Origin: Oikopleura dioica
Lineage: Eukaryota > Chordata > Appendicularia > Copelata > Oikopleuridae
Assembly (NCBI GenBank): GCA_907165135.1
Contig: OU015568.1
Coordinates: forward strand, 9,618,501 to 9,682,500
Length of the DNA: 64,000 nt
Direction: 5' to 3'
Positions 46,145 to 57,007 of the stretch are shown one piece after another. Both the position numbers and the translations under genes were made by a program. The first letter of the stretch is position 1. Each line of letters starts with the position of its first letter. The notes beneath the pieces were generated by a model, which worked only from the letters and a program-made list of their open reading frames with translations, made no database searches and had not been told where the DNA came from.

Positions 46145-46843
46145 ATGAAGTTGGTACTGCTCATTTTGGCAGCCCTTGCTTCGGCCAAATCGAAACGATC
46201 ACCTATCAATAGGTAAAGGATAAGAGAAAGAACTTTTTTTTGAAGACTTTGAAAGAGAAAAAAGCTTGAAAATTAGAAACAAAAAAAAAAGAATTTCAAA
46301 CTTTTCTGGTTTTCATGACTGATTCGTTTCTACAGTTAGAAATGAAACACTGTTTTATTTCTTAATTCAGATTGAACAAAATCAAAAAGCAAGCCTTCGC
46401 CTTCCTTGATGGAACATTCAAGCAGCGCGTGGCCGAACATTGGAAGCCGAAATTTGAACGATTTATTGAAGGAACGAAGCGTCGGGCGATCAAATGTGGT
46501 ATTCCCGCTGGAAGAACTAAACGTATGAAAATTTTCTTCTTTCGCCATTTTGATATTTTTAGGCGGAGTTGACGAGATGCTGATGCCAATTTTGAGCAGG
46601 ACCAGACGAGCACCGCCAAAGAGTGCAGCTGAAAGACGCATCAAATCGTTGTCCAATTCCGCTAGTCGCTGGGAGAAGCGATATTTGAAGGTTTGTGCTT
46701 ATGTCAATCTACGAGAAATCTAACTGAATGAAAAGGATTGCAAACGAAATCGAACGAGAGAACAAACTAAGCGCGGCCAAACCTTTTACGCTCGTCTTCG
46801 TGAACGTCTTGTGACTCACAAAAAAGCTCCGGCATCCGAGTAA
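46145..46843 (+). CDS. Secreted basic protein, unknown
   Basis: Exons 46145-46212, 46371-46522, 46563-46690 and 46736-46843 join in phases 2, 1 and 0 to 151 residues. Signal peptide MKLVLLILAALASAKS, then a strongly basic mature protein: FKQRVAEHWKPKFERFIEGT, IKCGIPAGRTKRGVDEM, RTRRAPPKSAAERR and a C-terminal QTKRGQTFYARLRERLV. Only two cysteines. High Lys/Arg content in a secreted protein suggests a matrix-binding or antimicrobial-type role, but nothing in the sequence proves it. Confidence 0.7.
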
Positions 46844-47195
46844 ACAGGTTTGTTTCAAGCAACTGAAATCAAAGATCAAAGCGTATTTTAGAAACAGCCC
46901 TACGTACCTTGAAAGAAAGAAGAAATAGCTTTGGAAATCAGGAAAAGGTCATCAGAAGATTTAAGCCGGGGATGTATTTGACCTTTGTGATGACCTTGAA
47001 TCGGCAGAATTGGAAAGAGAGATAGACACAAGAAAATGAAAGCTCCAACTAAAAATTCAAGCGAGGTCTGGCACGGCCTGTCCACCTCCAGAATGAAACT
47101 TCTGCGTTTTCATTTTCCCATCTGGCCTTTTTCATGTTATTTCAAGTTCCTCTGATTTTGACGGATTTATTTCTCATCTGTTTTCTTGCTTTTGT

Positions 47196-49232
47196 TCATC
47201 TTCGCCCTACCTGCCGCTTGAAGCTTTTAACATCCTTTTTTCTAGCTGTAAATTATCTTCATGCATGTCAATAATTAAATTTTATAAACAAAATTATTTG
47301 CTCGATAAATATGTACCGACTTACTTGATAGAAAAACTTACATTGAGCGAGAACTGTGGTAGTCGTTATAGTAGTGGTAGTAGTAGTCGTTGTTGTTGTC
47401 AATTCTTCTTCAATCTTCTTGTCTACTTCAGATGTGATCCAATCAACGTAGTTCGCAACTCGAGCGTAAACACCAGGAGCTCCCGGTCGGGCGCATCCAT
47501 TTCCCCAGCTTACTACTCCTCGGAGAACTGGTTGGTTGTTTTCGATGCAAAGAAGTGGACCACCAGAATCGCCCTGGCAAGTATCCGCTCCGCCATGCAT
47601 GTATCCAGCGCAAAGCATCTGATTCTTCAATCCGGATAAAAATCCATCGTATGCATTGACACCGTTGCAAGTATTGTGTGGGACGATCGGAACACTGAGT
47701 TCTTGAAGAACACTGCTCGTAGTTCCACCTTCAACGATGCGACCCCAGCCAGCGACGTAGCAACGTTTATTGTCCGGGACGGTGTTGGTGCCAAAGACAT
47801 TTAGTGGAGAAGGCAAGCAGATATGTTTCGCCTTGTGTTCGGTGTTTATGGGGTCCTTGACATAAAGCAAGCAGACGTCGTTAAGCATCATTGAGTTATC
47901 GAATTCAGGGTGGCGGACAATATAGTCGGGGACACGAGTGACTGAATGCTCAGGCTTATTCAGGTCATGAATATTGTAGGTGAATGAGTAGGCATCCTTG
48001 TTAAATTGAGCTGCATGGTCGGTTGTGGGGCAGCAGTGACCAGCGGTAAGCACCCAGTTTTCGTTAAGAATTGATCCAGCGCAGCCGTATTTCATTTTTA
48101 CGATCCATTTCCACGAGTTCGACTGAGCTTCGTAGCCACCGACGATTCTGTTTTTATTAAAATTTTGGGATGAGCAGAAGAGATCTTCAGCCAAAGGAGA
48201 GATGGAAGCATCTGAGTGAGTCGTGGTCGTTGTTGTCGTGGTCGTTGTTGGAGCTGCTGTTGTTGGTGGTTTGGTTGTTGCTTTTGTCGTTGTCTTCTTC
48301 GTTGTTGTAGTAGTCGTTGTTGTTGTAGTTGTGGTCGACTCCGGAGCTTTGGTAGAATGAACAGGGAGAGTAACAGGAGATTCAGCTCTCTTCGAAATCT
48401 CGCTAATAATCCACTGTCTGTAAGTCGAAGTTCGAGCATAAACACCAGGGCTATTTTCCCTCGCGCAACCGATTCCCCAGCTGACAACACCCCGCAGAAT
48501 TGGCTGATCATTTTCAATACAGATCATTGGTCCACCCGAGTCGCCCTGGCAAGCGTCTTTTCCCCCTTCCAAAAAACCGGCGCACATCATTTCTCTTTTG
48601 TAAATTTGGCCATCGTAGATTGGTTTTGAGTTGCACGTTTCATGATCAATGACTGGAATCATCAATTCCATGAGAACTTGTGAAACATCTCCACCTTCGC
48701 TGAGCCGGCCCCAGCCAGCGACAAAACATGGAGTTCCTGCAGCAGGAATTCGATCGGGAGAGTAGCTGGATGGCAAGCAAACTGGGGACGCTTTCTCGCT
48801 GAAGATCATGGGCGTTTTTGTGTAAAGAAGACAGACGTCGTTTTTCAAAGTAGCTCCATCATACAGGGGATGTCGAACAATCTCATCAGGGATGACGACG
48901 ATCTCCTCTTCGCCCTTGTTCAAGTCGAAAGCGTTGTAGCGGTATTTTAAATAGCGAGTGGAAGTTGAAAAACAACAATGACCAGCAGTAAGGACCCAGT
49001 TTGGATGAATGATGGATCCGCCGCATCCAAGATCAATCTTTACAATCCACTTCCAACTAAAAGGATCGGCTACAGTACCTCCTACGATGCCACCGACAAT
49101 ATCAGTATTGAACTCTTCTTTGCGGAAAGATGTTCCTTCAATCGGGTCGTAGCAGAAAAGCTGATTGTCGATCAAACCCGCACTCACTGCCGCATTGGCA
49201 ATGAAGCCGAGAAAGAACACCCCTCTCTTCAT
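47196..49232 (-). CDS. Tandem double trypsin-like serine protease with mucin-like linkers
   Basis: A 1891-nt exon (47342-49232) plus a short last exon (47196-47245) gives 646 residues. Signal peptide, then two complete S1 domains. Domain 1: IVGGTVADPFSW, TAGHCC, LKNDVCLLY, DACQGDSGGP. Domain 2: RIVGGYEAQSNSW, TAGHCC, MLNDVCLLY, DTCQGDSGGP. Both keep the His-Asp-Ser triad, the Ile-Val-Gly-Gly activation site and the Asp six residues before the catalytic Ser that gives trypsin-like (Arg/Lys) specificity. A long Thr-rich linker joins them and a second Thr-rich run precedes the C-terminus (mucin-like, probably O-glycosylated). Secreted; substrate unknown. Nearly the whole gene lies in one exon, unlike its neighbours. 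Confidence 0.92.
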
Positions 49233-49371
49233 TAGTTTCTCTGATTCTCTCTCTGACGCTTATCCTTACGACTTGTCCGATCAGCTTTCTCGGAGATATA
49301 ATCTTTTCACCCAGCGCGATATCATTATTTATACGCTCAGATAACTACTATTTAAGATAGACAAATCCTTT

Positions 49372-49906
49372 TTATTTCGAAAGCCGTTTTCGCAGAATTT
49401 CTATAAGATTTTCAATAGCACTTGGTCCAGGAATACCATGCTCGACGGAATCATGATGAAGCTTGCCGTCGAGATAGATGTCAAATTTTCCTCGGTTGGA
49501 GCTCTCGCTTGTTTTGGTCATCAAAATAAGATCGATTCTAAAAATCTATAAAGATAATTATTTCAAGAGAGTTTTACTTTTCTTCGAATTCCATTTCTAG
49601 CCGTTCTACAAGCATGTTGTATCGCTCATTTCCCGATAAGCTGCCTGAGCTTTGCCGGTGGTGGTAGCTACAATAATTGAATAAGCCGAATATCAAATAG
49701 TTTCAACCTTTTTTCCTTAAAATTTTTGGTCCAGCTCCCGTTTTTTCGTACCTGTCGCAATAATCAATCTTCAACGAAGTCTTTTCAGGCTCTTTCTTCG
49801 GAGTTTTAGCCGATTCTGGTTTTTTGATGATGGTTTTTGTAATTGTTTTTTGTGGAGTAAAAGTTCTCTTGTAGTTTGTTCCCGGAGCAGTTTGACAAAG
49901 ATCCAT
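49372..49906 (-). CDS. Selenoprotein W/H-like Rdx-family protein without Sec
   Basis: Exons (minus) 49752-49906, 49578-49667 and 49372-49537 join in phase 2 twice to 136 residues. After a basic N-terminal extension the Rdx (SelW/SelT/SelH) fold appears: KIDYC, then NMLVERLEMEFEEK, then GKFDIYLDGKLHHDS and a terminal amphipathic helix (IENLIEILRKRLSK). The redox motif, normally C-x-x-U or C-x-x-C, reads C50-D-S-Y53 here, with a Tyr codon (TAC) in place of Sec/Cys. The basic N-terminus recalls SelH more than SelW. Family assignment is by pattern and would need a profile search. Confidence 0.6.
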
Positions 49907-50139
49907 CTTTATTTATTTAACTTTGTATAAAAAAAAATTTGCCAAAGTTTCGCAACTCGATTTGTAAATCTCCCTGAGACGTGTTCACAGGTGCTTATTG
50001 GCTCTCTAGGTGCATCATGACCAGTACATATACAGTATATGATATACTTTGGGACTTTGGAAATCAGCTTATCTTTATTTCTGTCGAGGCAATAATTCAA
50101 AGAAGAAAGCAGTTAAATATGTATATTTCCGATCGGCTT

Positions 50140-53100
50140 TCATGGTGATTTAAAAAGTTTGTTGGACCAGTATAATCGTGGTAGTCGGATAACAGCAGCA
50201 TCAGCGGAGCCTCTCGCAAGACCCATCTCGCCTTCTTCGCCCCACTCATCTTTTTCATAGTCATAAGAAGCTACGACATCGAGAGATTCTAAAATAATAA
50301 GTAATTATTATCCGAAAGAAACTTAAATTTTCAAACCTGTATCGTTCTCCCATCCGCCAACCATGAAAATCTTTTTGTCAGCCATTCCACAAGCCGACAT
50401 ATACTGAATTCTCGGCGCAGTCATCAATTCAAGCCAGGTGTTGAATTTCGTGTTGTAAACCTGCGAAATTCAATAAGCGTCAAATATGATTCCAACGATT
50501 TACCTCGACTCCAGCGCGAGTTTGCTCTTGTCCGCCAACAACGAAGACTTTGAATCCGTGCGAAATCATTGTGTGCGAATCGCGAGGATTGTTCATTGGC
50601 GCACGTTCCATCCATCGATCAAAATCTGGGTTGTATTCGAAGACGTCCTCGATTCCAGTCTCGCGAGTGGATGTGATACCTCCGGAAACCATGATCTAAA
50701 AGCCTTTTATTACCCATCATTACCAACCATAGTCTACCTTTCCAGCTTGTGTAATACAAGCTGCATGTCTGAAGAGCGACTCATTCAATGGCGCAGTAAA
50801 TTCCCACTCTTCCGTCATCATTTCGAACCGCTCCATAGATCTAGTGTAGCCAGCTGGAGTCAATCCACCAAGGGCAAAGAGATATTCTCCAAGAGCAACG
50901 AGCTGAAAACACGCTCTTGGGGTCTTCATCGATGGCAGTTTCTTCCAAGTCCCGTCAGTAAGATCGAGTCGCCAGACTTCATCGATGATGACTGAGAAGC
51001 TGTCGAAACCGCCGGCGATGTAAAGACAGGGACCAACAACAACACATTGATGCAAGCATAGTTTTTCTGGCATGCGGGCGATTGTGTTTGTTGTAAAGGT
51101 CTAAAACGGAGGTTATATATTTGTAATCGTTTATATTTTCACTTGCCTTAGGGTGGAGCGCTACAACTGAGTTATCATAAACATGGTGATCCTCGCCGTC
51201 GTAAATTCCTCCTTTGAACTCGTCAATGATGGGGACAGACCCGCCAGTAATGACTAGTGATTCTGCACCACGCATGTTTCCACAGGGAACGCAGTTGTTT
51301 TTCTTGTTTTTGATGACTTGTGCGACGGCTTCGGTAACCTTGGCTGAACCGATGACCATGATGTCCTTGGAAATCACTTCTTCGAGATCTGCTAGGGTCA
51401 TCAAGTCAAACCGAATTGCTATTAACATTTTAAAAAGGGCGATTCAAATGATCAAAACCTTTGGTAGCAACTTCAGCGAAGTCATCAGCTCTTTCATCCG
51501 CGTTCACATCCGCCCATCGTTTGACAAGGTTGAAAAGGTTGACTTCTCCCTTTGAAGCGGGAAATTCCACCTCAATGTCATTATCCTGAATGTAGTCAGT
51601 AAGCCAATCGATTGGCAGTTCTTTGAAGGCATCGGTCTTGGCAACAGAGATGAAATTTTTCAGAGTGTAGGATCGAGCACGCTCGGTCAAAGATGCGATC
51701 TCGTGATTTGAACCAAGAAGTTGAAGCTCGATACAGTTTTCGGGACGAATTCGGCTGATCAGCCAGTCAATCAAAATATCCTACCGAAAATAATTTTTTG
51801 TTCTTTAAAGATTTCCTACCGAAAGTCGTTTGATATCAAGTTCCGTGCAAAGAATAAGCATCTCCCGAGCAATCGTCTGAGTCAAATTAGAAATTGTTCC
51901 CGTGTACAAAAAGTTGATGATCTTTTCAAAGAGCTCTTTCGATGCTCCGGAAGTCAGGTCGAGATCAACAACGTCATCTTCGATTTGTTTCTTGAAGAAG
52001 CCAGAGACGGACGCAAGGATGAATCTATGCGCGAGAACATTGTCGAAATGAGACCAGCTCAAGTCGGACTTTGTTTCTGTGTCAGTTTGAAGGGTTTTCT
52101 GCTGTCGCCACTGGGCGGTGAGTGCAAGATGGATGAATTGAGCTGCTTCTTTGTGGTTTCTAGAGACCTTTGAAGATGAAAACGAGACGATAAACAGTAC
52201 CTGTGTTTGTATCGAATGCCAGAAATATCGGACTCTTCGTCTTTATCAGGCCCGAGCATCTTATCATACTCTTCGCAGCCTGTAATAATGAGCGGAAGTG
52301 AGAATTCCGTCGCCAGATCCATCAGATCTGATCGGTTCCGTTTCGAGATCAAAAGCTCGCCAGTGTAAAAGAAGTTAATAAGAGCAGGAATCGAAGGAAG
52401 ATCACCAAGATCGGGGAAAGCTGTGAAGCTACTTTCCTCCTTTTTAGTTGTTTCTTCGTAAGTTGGTGGAAGATCATCTGAAAATTTTTAGAAAATAGAA
52501 AAATTCAATAATTAATTTACCTGGTCCATCATTTTCCATTTGAAATTTGGCCGCTGCGATGACTTCTGCTTCTTTTTTCTCGATCGACATTTCTGTACTG
52601 TCTGTATCTTTCCCATCGTTATCGGATTTCTTTAATTCATCAGTTTCTACTTTGACAGAGTCTTCTGTAGGTGGAGCTTCTAGTGTCACGAGGGACTCTT
52701 CTGGTTTTGATTCATCTTCTTTCTTTTCTTCTGCTTCCTCCGATTTTTCAGTGATTTCCAAAACAGCAGCAGCTTTTTCCTCGATTTCTTCAACACTTAT
52801 ATCAGGCTTTGCGGTTCGATCGACTGCTGGTGGCTCGGAGGGATGACTTTCTTCGAGATCTCCTGTATCAACCAGCTTTTCTTCCTCTTCATATCCTTCC
52901 GGCGGCGCTTGAACCTGGTCCATCTTTTTCTTAACCGGCTCTGGCTCCGGATGATCAGCCATCAGATCTTCTAGAACCTTTAGTTTCTCCTGCAAGTCTC
53001 TCAGATTCTTCTCTGCAAAAGCTCTGTTTTCCTGCGAGTCTTCGTATTTTGGCGGAGCTTCTGGATCGGTTGTTTCTTCATCTTTTTCTGGCTCTGGTTT

Positions 53101-53451
53101 GATTCGTTCTTCGTCGCTTAGTTTGGATACGAAGTTGACGGCCTTATTGAGAAGAGTTTCGCCTCCAATGGCGAGAATGACTTGGGAATGAGCATCGCCG
53201 TATTTGCCGAAGTCAATATCTGTTGCTATTCTAGCGTCGCGACAAATTCTAAGCTCTTCCTAAAACATATCAGAATAGAATCAAACTTCTCATTTTTTCT
53301 ATACCTGAAGCTCATTTGGCCAACCTTCATAAGTCAGTTCTTCACCTCTTTGGCCACCCAGTCTTCGTCTGACCTTCAAAATTCCCGTAAATCTCTTCTA
53401 CAAATCTCTAAAATGAAAGCTTACCGCACTGAATAAGCCAGTAATCGGCAT
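50140..53451 (-). CDS. BTB-BACK-Kelch protein with a long acidic insertion
   Basis: Eleven exons (53425-53451, 53305-53373, 52521-53259, 52201-52477, 51820-52159, 51459-51780, 51147-51418, 50738-51100, 50504-50695, 50337-50460, 50140-50288) close in phase to 957 residues. A BTB-like region (HFDNVLAHRFILASVSGFFK, FLYTGTISNLTQTIAREML) and a BACK domain (CIELQLLGSNHEIASLTERA) precede Kelch repeats (LYIAGGFDS; EYLFALGGL; FVVGGQEQ; IFMVGGW). Before them lies about 250 residues of Glu/Lys-rich sequence with two PPxY motifs (APPKYED, LPPTYEE) and what looks like an earlier BTB half (LINFFYTGELL). KLHL proteins are usually Cul3 ubiquitin-ligase adaptors. The 51146-51101 intron is GC-AG. Confidence 0.88.
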
Positions 53452-53928
53452 CGTAGCAACTCAAAAATTGAGTTTCCAAGGAATTTCTTCAACGCCGTGT
53501 TTTCAGATAAGCGTCGATGGGGATTGCACCAAGCATCGGTACTCCACCACTACCTGGGGGCGAAAGAGGGCACTAACGCTCGCCAATCGCTGCTCGCGCG
53601 TATTTTTTCGGGAAAATTGTTTTATCAGTCCTTTACGAGCTGGGACTTGATCAGATTAGAAAGGGTGCGAAAAGGGGGAGTTCAAGCGCTTTATTGGACT
53701 CTTTTATCTGATTATTAGCTTCTTGAGAAGGTTGTTGTCAATAAGTTTCTAGGGCTAAACGTTTATTCACACGATCAAATATTCAAATTAATTTCACAGC
53801 TTGCAGATTGCTTTAACGGCATATAAGCAGGTGGCGGACCTCTTCTGAAAGGCGTCAATGGTGGGTTTTCCTTTTCTTTTCCCTATTTTGGTGATTTTTA
53901 GGTTTTCTTAAAATAATTTTAAAATGCA
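53452..53928. other. Short intergenic stretch
   Basis: Lies between the Kelch gene start and the 3' end of the DEG/ENaC gene. No supported exon. Confidence 0.5.
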
Positions 53929-55758
53929 TTAAAACCATGGCTTTGATTCGCGAGGAGAGTTGTTTCCAGAAATATATTTGTAAACAAAGGTATAGTGCGA
54001 ATTGATATATCTGATAAACCGCCTTGCAAACACCTGCTGACCTAAAGAATCGATTTTAGTAAAAAATTAAAGAATATTTTACCTCGAATGAGATCAATGA
54101 TGCTCAACCCAAGAAACAGACTCAAAGCTCCTCCAATATCAGACAGTAAGCCAACTCGACTGTAGTCTTCTCTTTCTGTATAGATCGTTCCAGCGACTTC
54201 GGACATTCTGATCTTTTCCAAGCTCAAAATTAGCAATTTATGAAATGCTAGAATGAGAAAATTGAGATCGTTGTCTTGACAGAAATCAGCTTTATATCTG
54301 TAACTTCGATGTGTTCCACATTTTCTTTCGCGTCCGAATCGTCATCGCCGATGCCCATTTTGTTGTTGCGCAAGAACTCGATCTTCTTTTCGTCTAGTTT
54401 ATTATACTAAAATGGCGATAGTGAAGCTGCTTTTATGCAACTTTATCAACATGAATATTATCTTGAGCAACAGTTTTGTGATGACATGAAGGAGGACAAT
54501 CATTCGCCTTGCTTTCTTGGTCCATCTAAAATTTCCGATTAGTCGTTGAACCTCCGCCAAATTGACCTTGATTGTGCTGACGCAGATTGCATGATCGGAA
54601 AAATCGCATTCTGGCAAGTTTGTGATGTTAAACAACTCATATCCGTCTGCATACGGGATTAATAGATTCAGATTGTAAATGACTTGATAATTGACTTATC
54701 CCTGAACTTGAGCGTAAGTTGGGTAGCAGCCGCAAACATCAAGAACTTGTTGTAGAAAGTTCTTGTAGCTGCATCGATCGAAAGTGTACTAAAAGAGATA
54801 TTTGATTTAAACTTTAAATTTTAAAGAAAAATACAGTTTCGTACATTTTCGCCTTTTTCGCATCTCGTAAACGGGTCCCCTAGAAGTTTCGTTTCAATTT
54901 GAATGATGTCTACAACTGGAGTCAAATCCTTGACGAGGGGGACCGAGTGCGACTCTTTGATGATCTTCTCCTCGGGATGAAGATAGTACATATTCAGAGC
55001 GTTGTTGAATCCGTTCCAGCCAAAAGTACTGTCGCTTCTATTGTACCCGATTGTCAATTCAAGTCGTTTAATCAAGTCCGCCGGCTTCTGTTCTGGCGGA
55101 TCCTTTTTGTTTCCCGACAATCCGCCCATAAGAAGAGTCGATAAGATAGCAAGTTTCGATTGCCGCTCTTTTTGCGCTTTGATTTTCGCCAAGTTCAGTT
55201 CGATACAATAACCCATTAGAGTCCACTTTGGCGCCCAATAATCGAGACAGTCGATGTTTTGGAGCTTTATTGGGGCAAAATTAGAACGCTTGTGGCTTTC
55301 TCCATGATTTTTAGAAATATAAACCCCTTGCCTGACATTCGATAAGAAAATATTGAGGTCTCGTTTGGTAGAAAAACTCCATCATGCTCAAATCTTATTT
55401 TTGAGGAAAAATTAAACTAGCCATGCTGGTCTTATTACCGCTGAAATTTTCCCATTTTTTCTTCACTTTCTCAATCAGCGTATCTGGAATGGATATGTTG
55501 TAGGCTGCTTTTTGAAGAATGAGCTGAGAAAGTTGCGATTCTTCTTGAGTGAAAGTTCCGTAGTCGCCGTACAAGCTCATGATGTTGATTTTGTCGCCTC
55601 CTTTTAGCTGCTGCACACGTTTCTGAAAAATATTCATGCATAAAAGGGTCTGAAAGCAATAGTACCTTGGAATGCATTGAATCCGAGCAGAGGATGATTG
55701 TCGGAAAGACCGATTCTTCCGCGTCAGGACGCAGTTCGGTTTGAGAAATCGTCGAAGT
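53929..55758 (-). CDS. DEG/ENaC/ASIC-type sodium channel subunit (N-terminus unresolved)
   Basis: Exons (minus) include 55666-55758, 55439-55622, 55332-55393, 54845-55264, 54701-54788, 54567-54646, 54451-54525, one from 54406, and 3' exons ending in TAA at 53929-53931. Family marks: ESVFPTIILCSDS after TM1; ECQLQNIDC; GYCIEL; the thumb cysteines CSYKNFLQQVLDVCGCYP; CPPSC; and before and in TM2 YTEREDYSRVGLLSDIGGAL, then FLGLS with the G-x-S selectivity filter. These trimeric channels pass Na+ and are gated by protons, peptides or force. Two introns are non-canonical: GC-AG at 55331 and GA-AG at 54700. TM1 and the N-terminus were not found with confidence; they would overlap the opposite-strand gene at 55917. 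Confidence 0.82.
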
Positions 55759-55916
55759 TCTAAAGTTTTTTTTTTCTTGCTGAAATTTTAATTTTGCCGC
55801 GTTAAAATTTGGCTCACACCTACAGTAGATCCCGATCAAGTGCAAAAACAACGATTCTAGTGCATGCAAGCTCAACAAAAATGTTTTCAAAAAGACCTCA
55901 GTTTTCAAATTCAAAA

Positions 55917-56625
55917 ATGAGCGAGAGAAGACTGGTAGATGAAATGCCTCCGATGTTTCCCGAAGAGGAAGAAATAGCGCGAAAACGAGCAAATGCGCAT
56001 TTGGCGGCCGGTGTTTCCTCCGGATTTACAGTTGTCAAAATTATTGATCATTTCCGACCGAGAAGTCTGAATACGTTTTCCGCGAGGATAAACTTTTTTT
56101 CGATGGGCTTGATTTTTGGAATGATGGTTTTCCCCTCCAGCGCGTGGTACAAAGATATCGTTAATCAACTACCAAATGGATATTTTCGCGAAGTTCATGT
56201 TAACGGATTGGCTTGGACGAAAGAAGAAAGGGTTAATTACTTCGAAGCTAATCCAAAAGGTGTTGTTTTGAATCAAAACGCCGACTAAAATAATATTAAT
56301 CTTGGTCTTTAGAAAAAGAACAAAGAGAAAAACTTATCGGAATCTATTCGCTTCCTTACATTCCTCCTCCAGGTCAAGGTTTTCTAGCGAATAATGTTAT
56401 ACTTTCAATCACTCGCAAATTCAAATCGAAAACCGTGCAAAGCGACATCGGGAAACTTCATCACTTACGCTGATTTACGTCGACTTACCGCTTCCGAAAT
56501 CGTATCAACGAATAAGCTATATTGTGGAGAGTGAAGATCGCCCCAAAAATCGTAATGATGATTATCAGCCGATTGAAAATGCTCCCTCCCTTTATTATCT
56601 TTCTCAAAGTTCTCAAAGTGAATAA
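55917..56625 (+). CDS. Unknown protein with hydrophobic segment
   Basis: Exons 55917-56259, 56313-56395 and 56443-56625 join in phases 1 and 0 to 202 residues. An upstream in-frame ATG at 55881 would add 12. N-terminus MSERRLVDEMPPMFPEEEEI, one possible membrane segment (INFFSMGLIFGMMVFPSSAW), a charged middle, then SLPYIPPPGQGF, a second beta-like stretch (SLTLIYVDLPLPKSY) and a Ser/Gln tail. No family recognised. Its first exon faces the 5' region of the DEG/ENaC gene head to head. Confidence 0.55.
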
Positions 56626-57007
56626 ATACTCTCTTTTATTTTCGATGTTTTGAAACTAGTCCTTCCATATTCGCATCATGACGCATGAATAAAACGACGT
56701 CTAGTTCAACAATTTGAATGCATAAGTTTAAATATCAAACAGAATCGATCGTCAAGAAGCAGCAATGGTCAGGGCTAATGATCAGTGATTTTAGTCTTGC
56801 ATGACAGATGCATTTTAAATTGTTTAAAAGCCAAAATAGATTAATTTTATTAACCGTATGGAGTAATGAGTTGATGACTTAGTGCCAAACTTTAGTCTTA
56901 GTTTTATCATAATAAAAATGTCATTTCTAGGTCTTTCGTCATTGACTCTCGATTTAAAGAATCTTCTCAGATTTGTAAAAATGAAACCAGATCTTATACG
57001 ATAATTT
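56626..57007. other. Intergenic stretch
   Basis: AATAAA at 56623-56629 for the preceding gene; nothing else supported. Confidence 0.5.

Noticed and set aside
48216-48629. Cys-rich plus-strand frame (poly-Cys)
   Set aside because: Antisense of the Thr-rich linker of the double protease (ACN codons read as Cys/Arg on the other strand).
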